Source: Fabrea salina
Lineage: Eukaryota; Ciliophora; Heterotrichea; Heterotrichida; Fabreidae
Assembly: GCA_022984795.1 (NCBI GenBank)
Contig: JALIHJ010000020.1
Span: 124,001 to 188,000, forward strand
Direction: 5' to 3'
DNA length: 64,000 nt
In this document: positions 1 through 10,240 of the stretch, one piece after another
Position numbering within the stretch: position 1 is the first letter of the stretch
How the letters are laid out: each line of letters opens with the position of its first letter
Program-made: the position numbers and the translations under genes
The notes under the pieces: model-generated
Seen by the model: the letters and a program-made list of their open reading frames with translations, nothing else
Database searches by the model: none
What the model was told of the DNA's origin: nothing

Positions 1-579
1 GAGGACCCTGAACCCCCTGACCTGGAAGACCCCGGAGAAACCAACTTCATTCAAAACCCGCCTGTCAAAGCTAAGTTCCTCACCAATTCCGAAAAGAACC
101 AGAAAAAACGCAAAGTCCTTAAAAAGAAACTTGAAGAAGAAATCAAAGCCAAACAAGAAGCACTCCAGAAAATCGATCAGATCCGAAGCATAATGAAGAA
201 CCTTGAAAAGGAAGAGATCTCTCAAGAAATCAAAAGACTCCAAAAAGAACTCAAAAAAACAGAAGCCAAAGAACTAGAAGCCAAAGGAGAAAAAGCACCT
301 AAAATCCGCAACGGCAAGTTCTGTTACAAGCTTCCAGCCACCACTGCCAGTTTAGAAGTTCCAGGGTCCCTAAGACAACTCACAGTCAAAGGCAACTCTG
401 CTGAGGAAAGACTAGACTCACTTATAAGGAGGAGACTAATTGACGTTGAAGAACCTGAACCCAAAAAGCAAATTAAGGTCAAAGAATACACTCCTGGAGG
501 CCAAGAAAAGAAAATGCACGACTCCAGGGCTAAGAAACAAAACGAACTTGAAACAGGAGTTATTTCTTTAAGCAATTAA
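1..579 (+). CDS. NOP53: NOP53 (GLTSCR2)-like ribosome biogenesis factor, C-terminal part
   Basis: The frame is open from the first base, so the 5' end lies outside the window; 192 codons are visible. The visible part starts acidic and becomes a long Lys/Glu-rich helix. It is followed by the segment VPGSLRQL...GNSAEERLDSLIRRRLID, which matches the C-terminal signature of NOP53 (SLR, then G-N, then RF/RL-x-SL-x-x-R-x-x-I/L). NOP53 is a nucleolar factor of the 60S ribosomal subunit that brings the exosome to pre-ribosomes during ITS2 processing; that role is known for the family and inferred here. The gene converges on the RdRP gene and the two stop codons share the tetramer TTAA at 576-579. The assignment rests on a short conserved stretch but the spacing is good. 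Confidence 0.75.
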   Translation, partial: EDPEPPDLEDPGETNFIQNPPVKAKFLTNSEKNQKKRKVLKKKLEEEIKAKQEALQKIDQIRSIMKNLEKEEISQEIKRLQKELKKTEAKELEAKGEKAPKIRNGKFCYKLPATTASLEVPGSLRQLTVKGNSAEERLDSLIRRRLIDVEEPEPKKQIKVKEYTPGGQEKKMHDSRAKKQNELETGVISLSN

Positions 580-3500
580 TCAACTAAAAGACTTAAACCT
601 ATCATCCATGCATAGGCTGAAAACCCTTGTTCGTGTGAAACGAAATAACAAGCTGAGGCTAGTTGGGGCGTTCCACCAGCTTCTTGGAATTTCTTTGTGT
701 GTTTTTCAATGATTTGGTTTGCTATGTAAGTCAGTGTTTGTTTGGTTTCTAATTCCCTTCTTTTCTTGTTGTAAAACCTAGACAGTTTAAGAACCTGGGC
801 TGTTAGAAACTCTACTTCTGAACTGATTTCATACTGGTTCAAAGCAAGTTTTATGTCTTCGGAGTACTCACTAAACAGGTAGTTTGCAGTTTCAAGGTGG
901 TCTTCGAAGCCAGTTACGAGTCTTTTAGGGTTCATCTGTGGAAGTGGGTCAGGTAAACTGTCAATGATTTTTCTGTGGATTTTCCCAAGAATCTTTTGGG
1001 AGAGGTAGGACTCTTCGTTGTCCTTTTCCATAAAGTCAGGGTACCCTTTGGGCTTTAGGTGCTTGGGCAAGTCAACTACTATTCCGTTTTTGGGAAAGTC
1101 CACGGCTATAGCGTGCTTTCTGCACAACTCTATGCACTTCTCGTCAAAGGCGTACTCCTCACTTTGGTCAGCTACGGCTAGGTGCGCGTTGTCTATTTGT
1201 CCAAGTTTGTCGTTGGTCACAAACTGCCAAAAGAAGTCTATTAGGTCTTTGATGCCTAGTGGAGGGTCTTTGTAAATAGGTTTTTCTTCGTCATACTTCA
1301 TGGGTTCGCAGGTCTTGGCTGGAATAAGTCTTGTGTCCCAGGTTATGAAGTATAGGTCGCCGTCTAAGTCGGACCCAGAGCATTCGTTAGGGTGGGGTCT
1401 TTTTCCTTTGCTGGGAAACACAACTACGTCTCTGTGGTGCTGCAGTTCGGGAATGTTTTTGGCTTGTAGCACCCTAACGTCGCCCGGGTGTAAGCAAGGG
1501 TTTTTCACAACTACAACAGGGCCTTCTAGCACTCCTATTCCTTCTACTTGGACAAACACCTCTCCGTACTCTAAAAGTTGGTACTCATCCAGCACTCCGA
1601 TGAGTACTCCTGACTTCTTCACGAGGATTTTGTGCTTTTTTTTTAGTTCTAACAAAGATAATTCCTTAAGGAGGTTCTTAAGTCGAATTATCACAGGTTC
1701 ATTGAACTCGTAGGCAATTTGGTTCAGGAACTGAAGCGCTAGGTTGTGTTTGATGTCTTGTCTCAAAGAACTGATGTAGTAGTAAAAGTTGGTTTCAATT
1801 TCAATCAACATTTCCATCAGGAGCTCCTCGAAATTAGAGTCAGGAATTCCTAAAGAGCTCAGAAGCATTATTATCTGCCTGTTTAAGTATCCGCTTCTAA
1901 ACTCTGAGTGGTTCAGCAAGTCCAGTTCTAAGTTCCCACTTTCGAACTTCACCATAGAGTCTCTGAGAACTACTTGCCTTCCACTCAGTCTAGGGTCCAG
2001 GGCAACCACTCCTTTAGCTCCTCCCATTCGTATCTGGAAAGCACTGCTGTCGCAGTTAGCTGTTGCGTTGACTAACTCAGTTAACTCTCTTGAAATCTTG
2101 CCAATTCCATCGCTGAACACGTAAGACTGGTTTTGGATGTCTGGTTCTTTACTTACTTCAGAAGGCTCTAGTGTGCAGATGAAAGTGCAAGACGCTAGGG
2201 GTTGTCCTAGTCTTGCTACGTACTTTCCTGGATTCGTTATTCTTGAAAAGTCCCCCAACCAATTCCTGATTGACTCTCCCGTTAGTCTAGCAGAGTCGCA
2301 AAACATCCACACAGAATGGGATCTGAGTTGGGAAGCTGAGTAAGCAAGCACCTTAAATCTTTTCTTGGCTATTTTGAACATTTGTAAGTTGCGCTTGATG
2401 TGAGGTTCCATTTCTTGGGAGTAGGGCAGGATTTGGTTAAGGTCTTCGTCGGTAAAAGTAACTCTAAGAAAGTCTTCATTGAACTCAGAGTACTTTCTGA
2501 GGACTCTGTTGGACAGTTCAGGTTCTCCTCTGAAGCAGTAAAAAGTAGTTGGAGTAATTATGACTCTGTTGGCCACAAAGTATTTGTCTTCTGCTTTGTA
2601 AGGAAAAGTTACTCCTTCTGAGTAAATCTCTTCAAAAAGCTGAACTACTGACTCAATTCTGCGCGGGGCATAGCCTTTTTGCGAAATGATTATCCACTGC
2701 AAAGCATCCCTTACCTTGGTTTCGTCTCGCCCTTCTAGAGACTTAAGGAACTCCTCAGTTAAGTGGAAGCAAGAAACATAGCACAGACTCAGTATGCTAT
2801 AAATCATAAACTTAGTGCTGAACTCTAAACTAAGTGAGTTTATGTCCCTGGTCGTGATGTAGTTCCTTGGCAAGCCTCTGAAACGAGGCAGTTTGCGGGT
2901 GACCTTTAGGTATTTTGAAATTGCTTTTAAAAAGTTTGACTCAAACTTAGTTTTGAAAGTAATGCAAACAGTAAACTTTTTAACTTCAAAAACTAAAATG
3001 TCACTGAAGGAGTCAAACAAGTTACTTGACCTCTTCCACCCTGGTTCAGGCAGCCCTATTTTCCAGTACTTAAAGTTAGGGTCTTTTGCTTTGAGTTGGT
3101 AGAATCTAGGAGGTCTGTTGAGTTGGATGAGCAATTTGCCGAATTCCATTTTTTGCTCGTAAAAACAGTTCTCTATAGAACTCAGTTCGTAGTCAATCCA
3201 GGTTCTTTCTTCTAGGTATTCAAACCTCAGTTCAATTAGGTTTTTCTTTTCGTTAAGAGTTAAGAGGGAAGTGGACTCTACCTTCTCTAGTGGACAGAAG
3301 TAAACCTGATCCATGACCGACAAAGAAAACCCCACTTCTAAGTGCATGCCACTTATGTGAGGCACTTCTTCTAGGTCTATTTCTTCCTTCTTTTTGGGGT
3401 TCGAAAAGACTAGTTCGTGTTCTCCATCTGGGAGTTCCAAGTCACACCTTTGATTGTCGAAGATCACGAACCCAAAGCTTCCGTGAGTCCTGGTTCTAAG

Positions 3501-3590
3501 GACTGAACCGTACCTCAGGAGGTAGTCCCTAAGTTCTATTGCGTTCCAACTCCTGGGATATCCCTGGACCATCTTCTCAACTGTTTCCAT
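576..3590 (-). CDS. Cellular RNA-dependent RNA polymerase (QDE-1/RDR type)
   Basis: A protein of 1004 aa from one uninterrupted frame. The catalytic loop DLDGD is at residues 741-745, inside NECSGSDLDGDLYF, which is the hallmark of eukaryotic RNA-silencing RdRPs. Upstream are FSDGIGKIS (about residues 492-500), RMGGAKGVVALDPRL and LHPGDVRVL, all conserved in the double-psi beta-barrel core. The N-terminal 400 residues are divergent. Family members copy single-stranded RNA into dsRNA for Dicer and so amplify small RNAs; in ciliates they feed Piwi pathways. All three catalytic Asp are kept, so activity is expected. The start is the first ATG after an upstream TATAA. The gene diverges from the receptor gene across a 517-bp gap and converges with NOP53 with a 4-nt overlap. 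Confidence 0.95.
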   Translation of the reverse strand: METVEKMVQGYPRSWNAIELRDYLLRYGSVLRTRTHGSFGFVIFDNQRCDLELPDGEHELVFSNPKKKEEIDLEEVPHISGMHLEVGFSLSVMDQVYFCPLEKVESTSLLTLNEKKNLIELRFEYLEERTWIDYELSSIENCFYEQKMEFGKLLIQLNRPPRFYQLKAKDPNFKYWKIGLPEPGWKRSSNLFDSFSDILVFEVKKFTVCITFKTKFESNFLKAISKYLKVTRKLPRFRGLPRNYITTRDINSLSLEFSTKFMIYSILSLCYVSCFHLTEEFLKSLEGRDETKVRDALQWIIISQKGYAPRRIESVVQLFEEIYSEGVTFPYKAEDKYFVANRVIITPTTFYCFRGEPELSNRVLRKYSEFNEDFLRVTFTDEDLNQILPYSQEMEPHIKRNLQMFKIAKKRFKVLAYSASQLRSHSVWMFCDSARLTGESIRNWLGDFSRITNPGKYVARLGQPLASCTFICTLEPSEVSKEPDIQNQSYVFSDGIGKISRELTELVNATANCDSSAFQIRMGGAKGVVALDPRLSGRQVVLRDSMVKFESGNLELDLLNHSEFRSGYLNRQIIMLLSSLGIPDSNFEELLMEMLIEIETNFYYYISSLRQDIKHNLALQFLNQIAYEFNEPVIIRLKNLLKELSLLELKKKHKILVKKSGVLIGVLDEYQLLEYGEVFVQVEGIGVLEGPVVVVKNPCLHPGDVRVLQAKNIPELQHHRDVVVFPSKGKRPHPNECSGSDLDGDLYFITWDTRLIPAKTCEPMKYDEEKPIYKDPPLGIKDLIDFFWQFVTNDKLGQIDNAHLAVADQSEEYAFDEKCIELCRKHAIAVDFPKNGIVVDLPKHLKPKGYPDFMEKDNEESYLSQKILGKIHRKIIDSLPDPLPQMNPKRLVTGFEDHLETANYLFSEYSEDIKLALNQYEISSEVEFLTAQVLKLSRFYNKKRRELETKQTLTYIANQIIEKHTKKFQEAGGTPQLASACYFVSHEQGFSAYAWMIGLSLLVD

Positions 3591-4107
3591 TACTTATAAG
3601 GCTCGAGAAAGCTTTAACTAATCAGTTTATCAAAATAACTGGTTCCAGGAAAGGTATTGTGTACGTTTTGTACGCAAAGGCAGGATGCCTCGGGAGATAA
3701 TTAGCCATCAGTTGTATATCAAAGGATGTTTTACCTTATCCAACCGTGTGGCCAACCTTCCCCGGTTTTCCAATCTTGTTCTGCATCGTCTGGGCCTATG
3801 AGGTACTTTACCCAGATTGAAAGGAGTTAGAGGTAACTAGTAGAGTCCACCTTGTTAAACCGATTTAAAGAGACAGCGAGATGAAGCAAAGTTGAAGAAT
3901 GCCTGACGGAAAGATTATACCAATAGGAACATTGGGTAAGGACTGTGTAATATACTAAAACACTTGAAGAAACTAGCTCAGAACTGGCTCTTTGAAATTC
4001 AACTTGATAGCCTTACTAATAGCTAACTAGACTATTCATTTTAATAAGTTAGCTTAGTTACAAATTTCAGCAAAATATTAAATTTTAGTTAATCCATTTA
4101 TAATTTA
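3591..4107. other. 517-bp non-coding region between divergent genes; candidate structured RNA
   Basis: No convincing protein frame is present. The middle (about 3640-3960) is visibly richer in GC than the edges and holds small perfect hairpins: GTGTAC/GTACGC at 3659-3675 (loop of 5), AGGCA/TGCCT at 3678-3690 (loop of 3) and TCTGGG/CCCAGA at 3789-3816. TATAA motifs lie next to both flanking ATGs. A GGCCAAC element at about 3750 is the reverse complement of the GTTGGCC motif repeated upstream of the receptor at 50134. I could not match it to tRNA, U1-U6, U3, SRP or telomerase RNA. It may be an unknown ncRNA or only a long promoter for the receptor gene. Confidence 0.35.
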
Positions 4108-7100
4108 ATGATCCAAATTGCTTGCTTCTTATTTCTGGTACTAGTTGAATTCAGTTCGGCCGTTTGGTACGATAACTGCGAAGAAGGCTCCAAAACCGGA
4201 GACACTATTTACTGCACTTCGTGTCCCCGTGGGTATTACTTGTGGAGCGTAAGGCTTTGCTTGCAAGAATGCCCGTCAGGCTTTGTGGGTAGCAATGGAG
4301 TATGCGAGCTCTCACAAAGCACAATACTCGACATAAGCTTCAATGACATCCAAACTAGTTATTCTACTGAAAACTTCACAGTTAGTTTAGGTGGTTCAGG
4401 TACCGAAAGTCCCATTCCAACGTATGGCAGAGGTTTGTTCTTCAATAAAACAAATACCGCCACTATTTCTGCTAAGCAAGGCGACTTAATTCTTGACTCT
4501 ACTTTCTTGCTTGAGTTTTGGATTCGTCCTGAAGACATCGATGGTGAGCAGACTTTGTTCTTCAAAGGATCACCTGAAGTCCAAGCCCAGAATCCCAACG
4601 ACGATGAGTTCCTTCTTGATGCTGACAAGAATATGGAAGGTAGTATTTCAGTCATTATTGATTCCTCCACTGTCACTTTTGCGATTAACTTAGTTTCCAA
4701 CTCAACTGAAGGGTACACTGAGTTGTCTAGTGAAATTGACTTAAGTGGCTGGAACTTGATTGGAGTTTCTGCAAGTTTCAATGAAGCCCAAAACAGGACT
4801 ACTTTGGCCATCTGGAACAATCGCGAAAAATTAGTTTCGCAATCCTACCAAAACCAGTTCTTCGTTGATCCAGCTGTGAGCAATACCACCATTACTCAAC
4901 TTGGTCCTAAGGTTGGGAATGACACTGAAGACTTAGGCTACTACTCTGGCTTCATTGCTGCGGTAAGGATACAAAATGGCAACTTCCAAGCATCAACTGA
5001 CGACAACTGTTTGCTTTCCTCTGACGTTTGCAAGATTGACTGCGACTTTGGCGAAACTCTTGAGAACGGGCAGTGTGTTGCTTGTGGCAGTGATTGTCTA
5101 GACTGTGTCAGGAGTTCTGACTGCAGACTTAACGAAGACCCTTTGTGTGTCCAATCCTCTAGTTTCTTCTCTTGTGAAAGCTGTGTAAGTCTTGCCCAAC
5201 TCAACTCTCAAGGCAAGTGCGAGTGTGTTCCTAACGGCAGTACAGACTCAACTGGTCTTAGCTGTGAATGCAACTCAGGCTACAAAGCTTCCTCTGGAGA
5301 ATGTGTAAGCTGCCTGAACTACTTTGAGCCTTCTCAGGTTTCAGCTTACTTTTCTGAGAGGTACACCAAGATTTATGTCATTCTTGACCAAGAAGCAGTC
5401 ACTAACTCCGGTTCCTGTGACACTTTCTTTGAGCAAGAAACTCTAGACAAACTCGGGAAAGGGCCTCTTTGCTCCTGGCAAAACAGCACTGCTTTGGTAA
5501 CTACTTTAGGCTCCAACTTCACTCTCCGGCAAGAGTCCATTAAACTCAAGGCAGAAAACATCCTTCGAAAAGAAGGCGAGTGTTCTTTCAATTACTTAAA
5601 GCTAGAACCTAGAGCTGAGTACAAGTACCCAATTCCCACTCCTTCTGCCAAACTCTCAGCTCCTTACTCCTACAGCATTCCTTGTGCCACTAAGCCTTTA
5701 GCGATCTCTGCAGACGCAACTGGCAAAGCTGGGGGTTCTCTTACTTACCAGTGGAGTCAGGTGAGTGGTCCCACTACCCTTGACTTATCTTCTGAGACTG
5801 GAAACTCCCTAAGCATTCCCAAAACTCAACTTTCACAGGGAGAGTACAAGTTCAGTGTGGCTGTTTCAAACATCTTCGACCGTTCAGACTCTGCAGAAAT
5901 TGCAGTCAAAGTAAACGAAACCCAAACTTTGTCAGTGGAAATTGACGCTGGTAGTCAGATTTCACTCAAGAGTGGGGACTCCATTAAGATCAAAACGGTT
6001 GTAGGTGACTTTTGTGGCGGAAGCACTTCTGTGCAGTACAGCTGGGAGTACGTAGGAACCAGCAACGGAGAAGAAGCCCCAGGCAACCCAGGTGCAGTGG
6101 TGAGCAATTCTCGGCAGTCCCACGTTCTGAGCATCAAAGAAGGCGACCTGCAAGCAGGCTACACGTACGTCTTCAAAGCTACTGCCCAAGAAGGACAGAG
6201 TTACGGAGAAGCCTTTTTGGACGTAGTGGTAGAAACCTCCCCTCTGGTGGCTGTACTCAACAAAGTTGACGGGCAAATCTCCAGCGGCAAGGACCTGCAG
6301 CTAGACGCAAGTGACTCTTCAGACCCAGACAACTCTGAAGGGTCTTTGGAGTTCGAGTGGACTTGCACTGAGTCTGGCAAGAACTTCTGTGAAGATGCTT
6401 CTGGAGGGCAGTTGTTAGAAACCCAAGCAACTGGCTCGATACTGCAAATTGAGTCTGAGAAACTAAGAGCTCGTGCCTTTTACTCCTTCTGTGTGAAGGT
6501 TTCTAAAGACACCCGAGAAACTGAGAAATGCGTGGAGTTGGAAGTGGTTGACATGGGCGACGGAGGAATGGACTTGCCCAAACCTCTTTTCAAAATGAAT
6601 CACCAGTGGGGACTCATTATCTGGCTAGCCGTGGCAGGTTCGCTAGAAAACACCATTCAGTGGAACCAAGTGCTAGGACCCTCTTTGACTCCTACAACTC
6701 CTTTGCAGAGTCCCTTCATCTACTTCCCTGCTTACTCAATGACTCCAGGTTCTTACTACGGCTGGCAAGTAAGCCTTTTAATCCAGCAGGGGCTTCACTT
6801 GCAATGACTATTCCCTGGAACACCAACGTAGGACCGTCTTGTTTAGGAGGTTTGGAAATGAACCCTACTACAGGCTCTGCTCTCTTCACCAACTTTGAGT
6901 TGAGCATTGTGGACTGCTTTGACGGTGACGAAGAAGACTACCCCCTCTACTACTCCTTTGGACTCATTTGGAATAGTTTCTACATTCCCTTAGCTCCTCC
7001 TAGACTCTCCAACAAAGTGACTACTAAGTTACTGCCTGGCACCAACACTCTCTTTGCCATGGTGTGTGACAAGTTGTGGAGTTGCGAGTACTACACGCAG

Positions 7101-8786
7101 TCCTTTACAATAGGTTCAGTTTCAAGCAGAAGGTTGGAGGAAAAGTCTGTGTCTGAGTCTTTCTTAGAAGACGTCAAGGACCCCGAACTGATTCCTGGGA
7201 CTGTGCTTATGTACTGCGAGAGTCTGGACTTGGAAGAAGAAGCCATTCAAACCATGTTGTCTAAACTCAAAGAGTTCAAAGCAGACCTAGAAGACATTGA
7301 CAAGTCAACTTACAGCAACGTAGTAGGAGCTATCTCAGCCATGATGAACGAAGGCAACATCACTGAGTCACATGCCTTAGAACTAGTGGACCTGGCAATG
7401 CCTATGCTGGACTTTGAACTGGAGATCCTTGAAGAAGACGTTAAGTTGCTTATGCAAAACACCAAAGGCTTAATCAGCAAGTTCAGTCTGAGCAATGAAG
7501 TGCTCCAGAAAAGCCAGAGTCTAATCAGCAAAGCATTCAACAAGTACTTCAAAAACTCAGCTCCTGGAGACAAACCTAAGGACGTTTCTGCAGAGAGTGT
7601 TTCTACCTACAGGATGACTGAAGTGCCCAAAAACCTCAAAAACACCACCATCGAAGCCCTGGACTTAGTTATGCCTGAGTCACTGCCTTTCGGCGACACT
7701 GACGTTGTGGACCTAGAACTCACTACCCACAAGCAAGAAGGCAATTACTCAGACATAGTTGACCTGAGTTTCTTCAAAGGAGGCAGTTACTCTGGGTTTG
7801 ACTTGCAACTCAAAGACAGGTCACTCTACTCCCTCAAAGACCTAAGTGAACCTATAGGCATAAAAGTCCTTCTGCGCAACGAAAGTGAAGTTGAAAACTG
7901 GACTTGCAAGTACCTGAAAGACGGAAACTGGGTAGAAGAAGGGTGCGAGATTGCAGAACTCAGAAACGACTCAGCAGTTATAGAAGTAACCCACACTTCA
8001 ATCTTCAGACTAGAGTCTGCACCTGCCAAAGCAGTAGTCACTCCTGACAGCGACCCAGTCGTCCAAGAGTCTCAAGACTGCTCCCACAACTACGCTCCTC
8101 TGTACCTGATGACTGCAGTTTCTGGTGCTGGAGTACTGCTAGTTATACTCTCACTGACTGTGGGCAGAAAACTTGAGCATGTTTCAGTAGAGAAGGTTCA
8201 ACAATATCCAAACAATGAAAAAGGTCCAAATGTGTCTCAAGAAGCATTCGAAACTGAGAAGTATACTACCAGAAAAGAAAACGAAAGCCCTCCAACTCCC
8301 AAAAAGCACCAGTTCCTTGTGAACCACTTGATTCTAGGCATTCTGAGAGTGCCTAATCAACTAAGGATCATCAGACTAGTGTGCATCATTTCAGAACTAC
8401 TTATTTTAGGCTGCTTGATGGGGGCATTTACAGCTGCCTTCCAAGAAACTGACTCAGAAGACAGGCAAGAAGAAGACTTCGGAGGAGCCGAAATCGGAAT
8501 CATGTTTTTGGCAATGGCACTTACTTCAATTGTGCTTGGGGCAGTTGAGGCCACCATGAAAGTCTGCAACTCAATGAAAGCAAGACTTGGAGTGCTCATT
8601 GGAATGCTTGTACTTGCTTCTCTTTCTTTCGGAATGAGTGGGTACATGTGCTCTGAGTTCTGCGAAGTTTGGAGTCTGCTTTGGACTTACTCCTACTTAC
8701 TAGGGATTGTTCTCGAGATACTACTTTCTCAGTCTTTGAGGGCCCTAGTTACTACTCTTTCTACCAAAAGTCTTAAAGTAACTTAA
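4108..8786 (+). CDS. REJ/PKD- and GAIN-like multi-TM receptor (polycystin-1/adhesion-receptor type), one frame break
   Basis: About 1560 codons, starting with a signal peptide (residues 1-18). Domain order: a Cys-rich segment, a laminin-G/concanavalin-like region (about 73-300), a second Cys-rich segment (about 300-405), then REJ/PKD-like repeats (YQWSQVSGP; LDASDSSDPDNSEGSLEFEWTC). After these comes a degenerate GPS motif near 7890-8010 (WTCKYLKDGNWVEEGC...THTSIF) that keeps the first Cys pair and an HTS cleavage-like triplet but lacks the second Cys pair. About five TM helices close the protein. Such proteins act at the cell surface as sensors or adhesion receptors. The reading frame moves by -1 (equivalent to one missing base) between PGSYYGWQVSL and GASLAMTIPWN, about 6766-6800. 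An 18-nt GTAAG...CAG stretch at 6769-6786 resembles an intron but does not restore the frame. A sequencing error, a frameshifted gene or recoding are all possible. Confidence 0.7.
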
Positions 8787-8866
8787 GTTAAAGTCATTCA
8801 GAGACACAAAGGTTCTGGTAGTAGTTCAGTGGTCTTTAGGAACAGAACTCTACATTAACTATAAAT

Positions 8867-10216
8867 ATGTTTTCCAAAAAAGATGAACTCACTCTCAAGA
8901 GCTCCCGAAGAAGATCCCTTTGCGGCTCACTTTTAGTAACTCCTAAACTGCAAAGTGCCCTTTCACCAGTCGATTACAGAACCTCCAGGAACTCTTTCAA
9001 ATTTCCACTAAAGAACACAATTGTACTCCCTTCAAACTTCCAGGATCAAGTACTAGGCCCTGGCTACTACTCCAGTACTTCCACAAAGGAACCAGGCGGT
9101 TTCCAGTTTTCTACAACAGGTAGGTTCAATCTAGCTCCAGAAGAAAAATGGAAGTACGTTTTAACTCGGCGCAGGAAGCTTTCTGAGGAACAAAAGTCAG
9201 CTATCAAGCAACGAATTGACCAAAACAAAGACGTTTCTAAGTTTTCCCACCAAAACAAAATCAGTCGCATTCAAGAAAAAAGAAGAAAACGCGAAATAAG
9301 AAGCGAAATAAACTGGGAAACCCACCAAAAAATACTCAACTACACCAAAAAGCAAAAGGAACACAAGTACACACAGAAAATGAAGAAGTACCACTACCGG
9401 TCTCTGAAAGACAACTTCAGCAAGGTTGCTAAGGGCTGGCTTAGCTTGTACATGCTGTTTGGGTGTGCCAGAAACATTGAAGTAGCCATAAAGCGCAAAA
9501 AAGAACTTAAAGTCAGAACATTTAACTCTATTCAGTGGTTGTACTGGGTTTCAAGGTCAGTGGGAAGAATGATCATTCTGTCTAGAAAAGTAAAAAGGAA
9601 CAGAGCTATAAGAGCCATAAAGCCCTGGCTCAAGGTGTACGCTTTGAAGTGGCTTGGAAGAAAGGAAAAGTTGCTAGGCAGCAAAATCATAAGCTGCATA
9701 GATAGCTTCACTAGTGAAAAAATAGGTCTCAGACTAATGGCAAGTTGGAAACAAAGGATCCTTTTCATTCAAAGACAACTAAAGCAAGCTCTTGTTTCCA
9801 AAAGCCTTTTGTACGAGATACTTATTACTAGGTGGAGTACAATTGAAGCTCAAGTACTGCAAAGTCGTTCTGAGGAAAACCTGAAAAGGTCTAAAACTCC
9901 TAACGCAGTCAAAAAGCTTTACTTAAAGGAAGAAATCCGGAAAGAAGTTAAAAGGTACAATTCAGCAATGAACAAGTACAATAATGAATGTCAAAGGATC
10001 AAGAAAAGATTCTTGCAAGAAGGCAACTTTGAAGGTGGCATAACTAAGTACTTCCCTGTTAGGCCGGAGCCCTTTAAAGTATTATCTTTGATAGACACTA
10101 GAAAACTAAAGTTTCTTGTATTGAAAGCTGAAGAACAAAAACCTTACTGGAAAGAGTTTTTGCAAGCAGAAGAAAACAAAGCTACCAGATTTTCCAAATT
10201 AAATAAAACCCAATGA
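8867..10216 (+). CDS. STPGR (SHIPPO-like) motif basic protein, probable cilium/cytoskeleton component
   Basis: A protein of 449 aa, very basic, ending with TGA. Residues about 65-85 carry LGPGYYSSTSTKEPGGFQF, the sperm-tail PG-rich repeat (PGPGxY...F) known from microtubule-associated ciliary proteins such as ODF3 and the SHIPPO family. The rest is Lys/Arg-rich helix with several Trp-containing segments (AKGWLSLYML, IQWLYWVSRS, IKPWLKVYALKWLG, LMASWKQRI), spaced like calmodulin-binding IQ-type helices but without clear IQ consensus. ACTATAAAT lies directly before the ATG. A ciliary role is inferred from one repeat only. Confidence 0.5.
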   Translation: MFSKKDELTLKSSRRRSLCGSLLVTPKLQSALSPVDYRTSRNSFKFPLKNTIVLPSNFQDQVLGPGYYSSTSTKEPGGFQFSTTGRFNLAPEEKWKYVLTRRRKLSEEQKSAIKQRIDQNKDVSKFSHQNKISRIQEKRRKREIRSEINWETHQKILNYTKKQKEHKYTQKMKKYHYRSLKDNFSKVAKGWLSLYMLFGCARNIEVAIKRKKELKVRTFNSIQWLYWVSRSVGRMIILSRKVKRNRAIRAIKPWLKVYALKWLGRKEKLLGSKIISCIDSFTSEKIGLRLMASWKQRILFIQRQLKQALVSKSLLYEILITRWSTIEAQVLQSRSEENLKRSKTPNAVKKLYLKEEIRKEVKRYNSAMNKYNNECQRIKKRFLQEGNFEGGITKYFPVRPEPFKVLSLIDTRKLKFLVLKAEEQKPYWKEFLQAEENKATRFSKLNKTQ

Positions 10217-10240
10217 GTCAGCCACGCAAAGTTATTAGTG

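Noticed and set aside
3622-3801. Open frame of about 60 codons inside the 517-bp gap
   Set aside because: No upstream ATG context, no recognisable similarity, short, and flanked by stops; more likely chance in a GC-richer stretch.
5962-6276. Antisense frame and plus-strand overlapping frame (6012-6269) in the receptor gene
   Set aside because: Both lie wholly within the REJ/PKD region whose sense frame is conserved.
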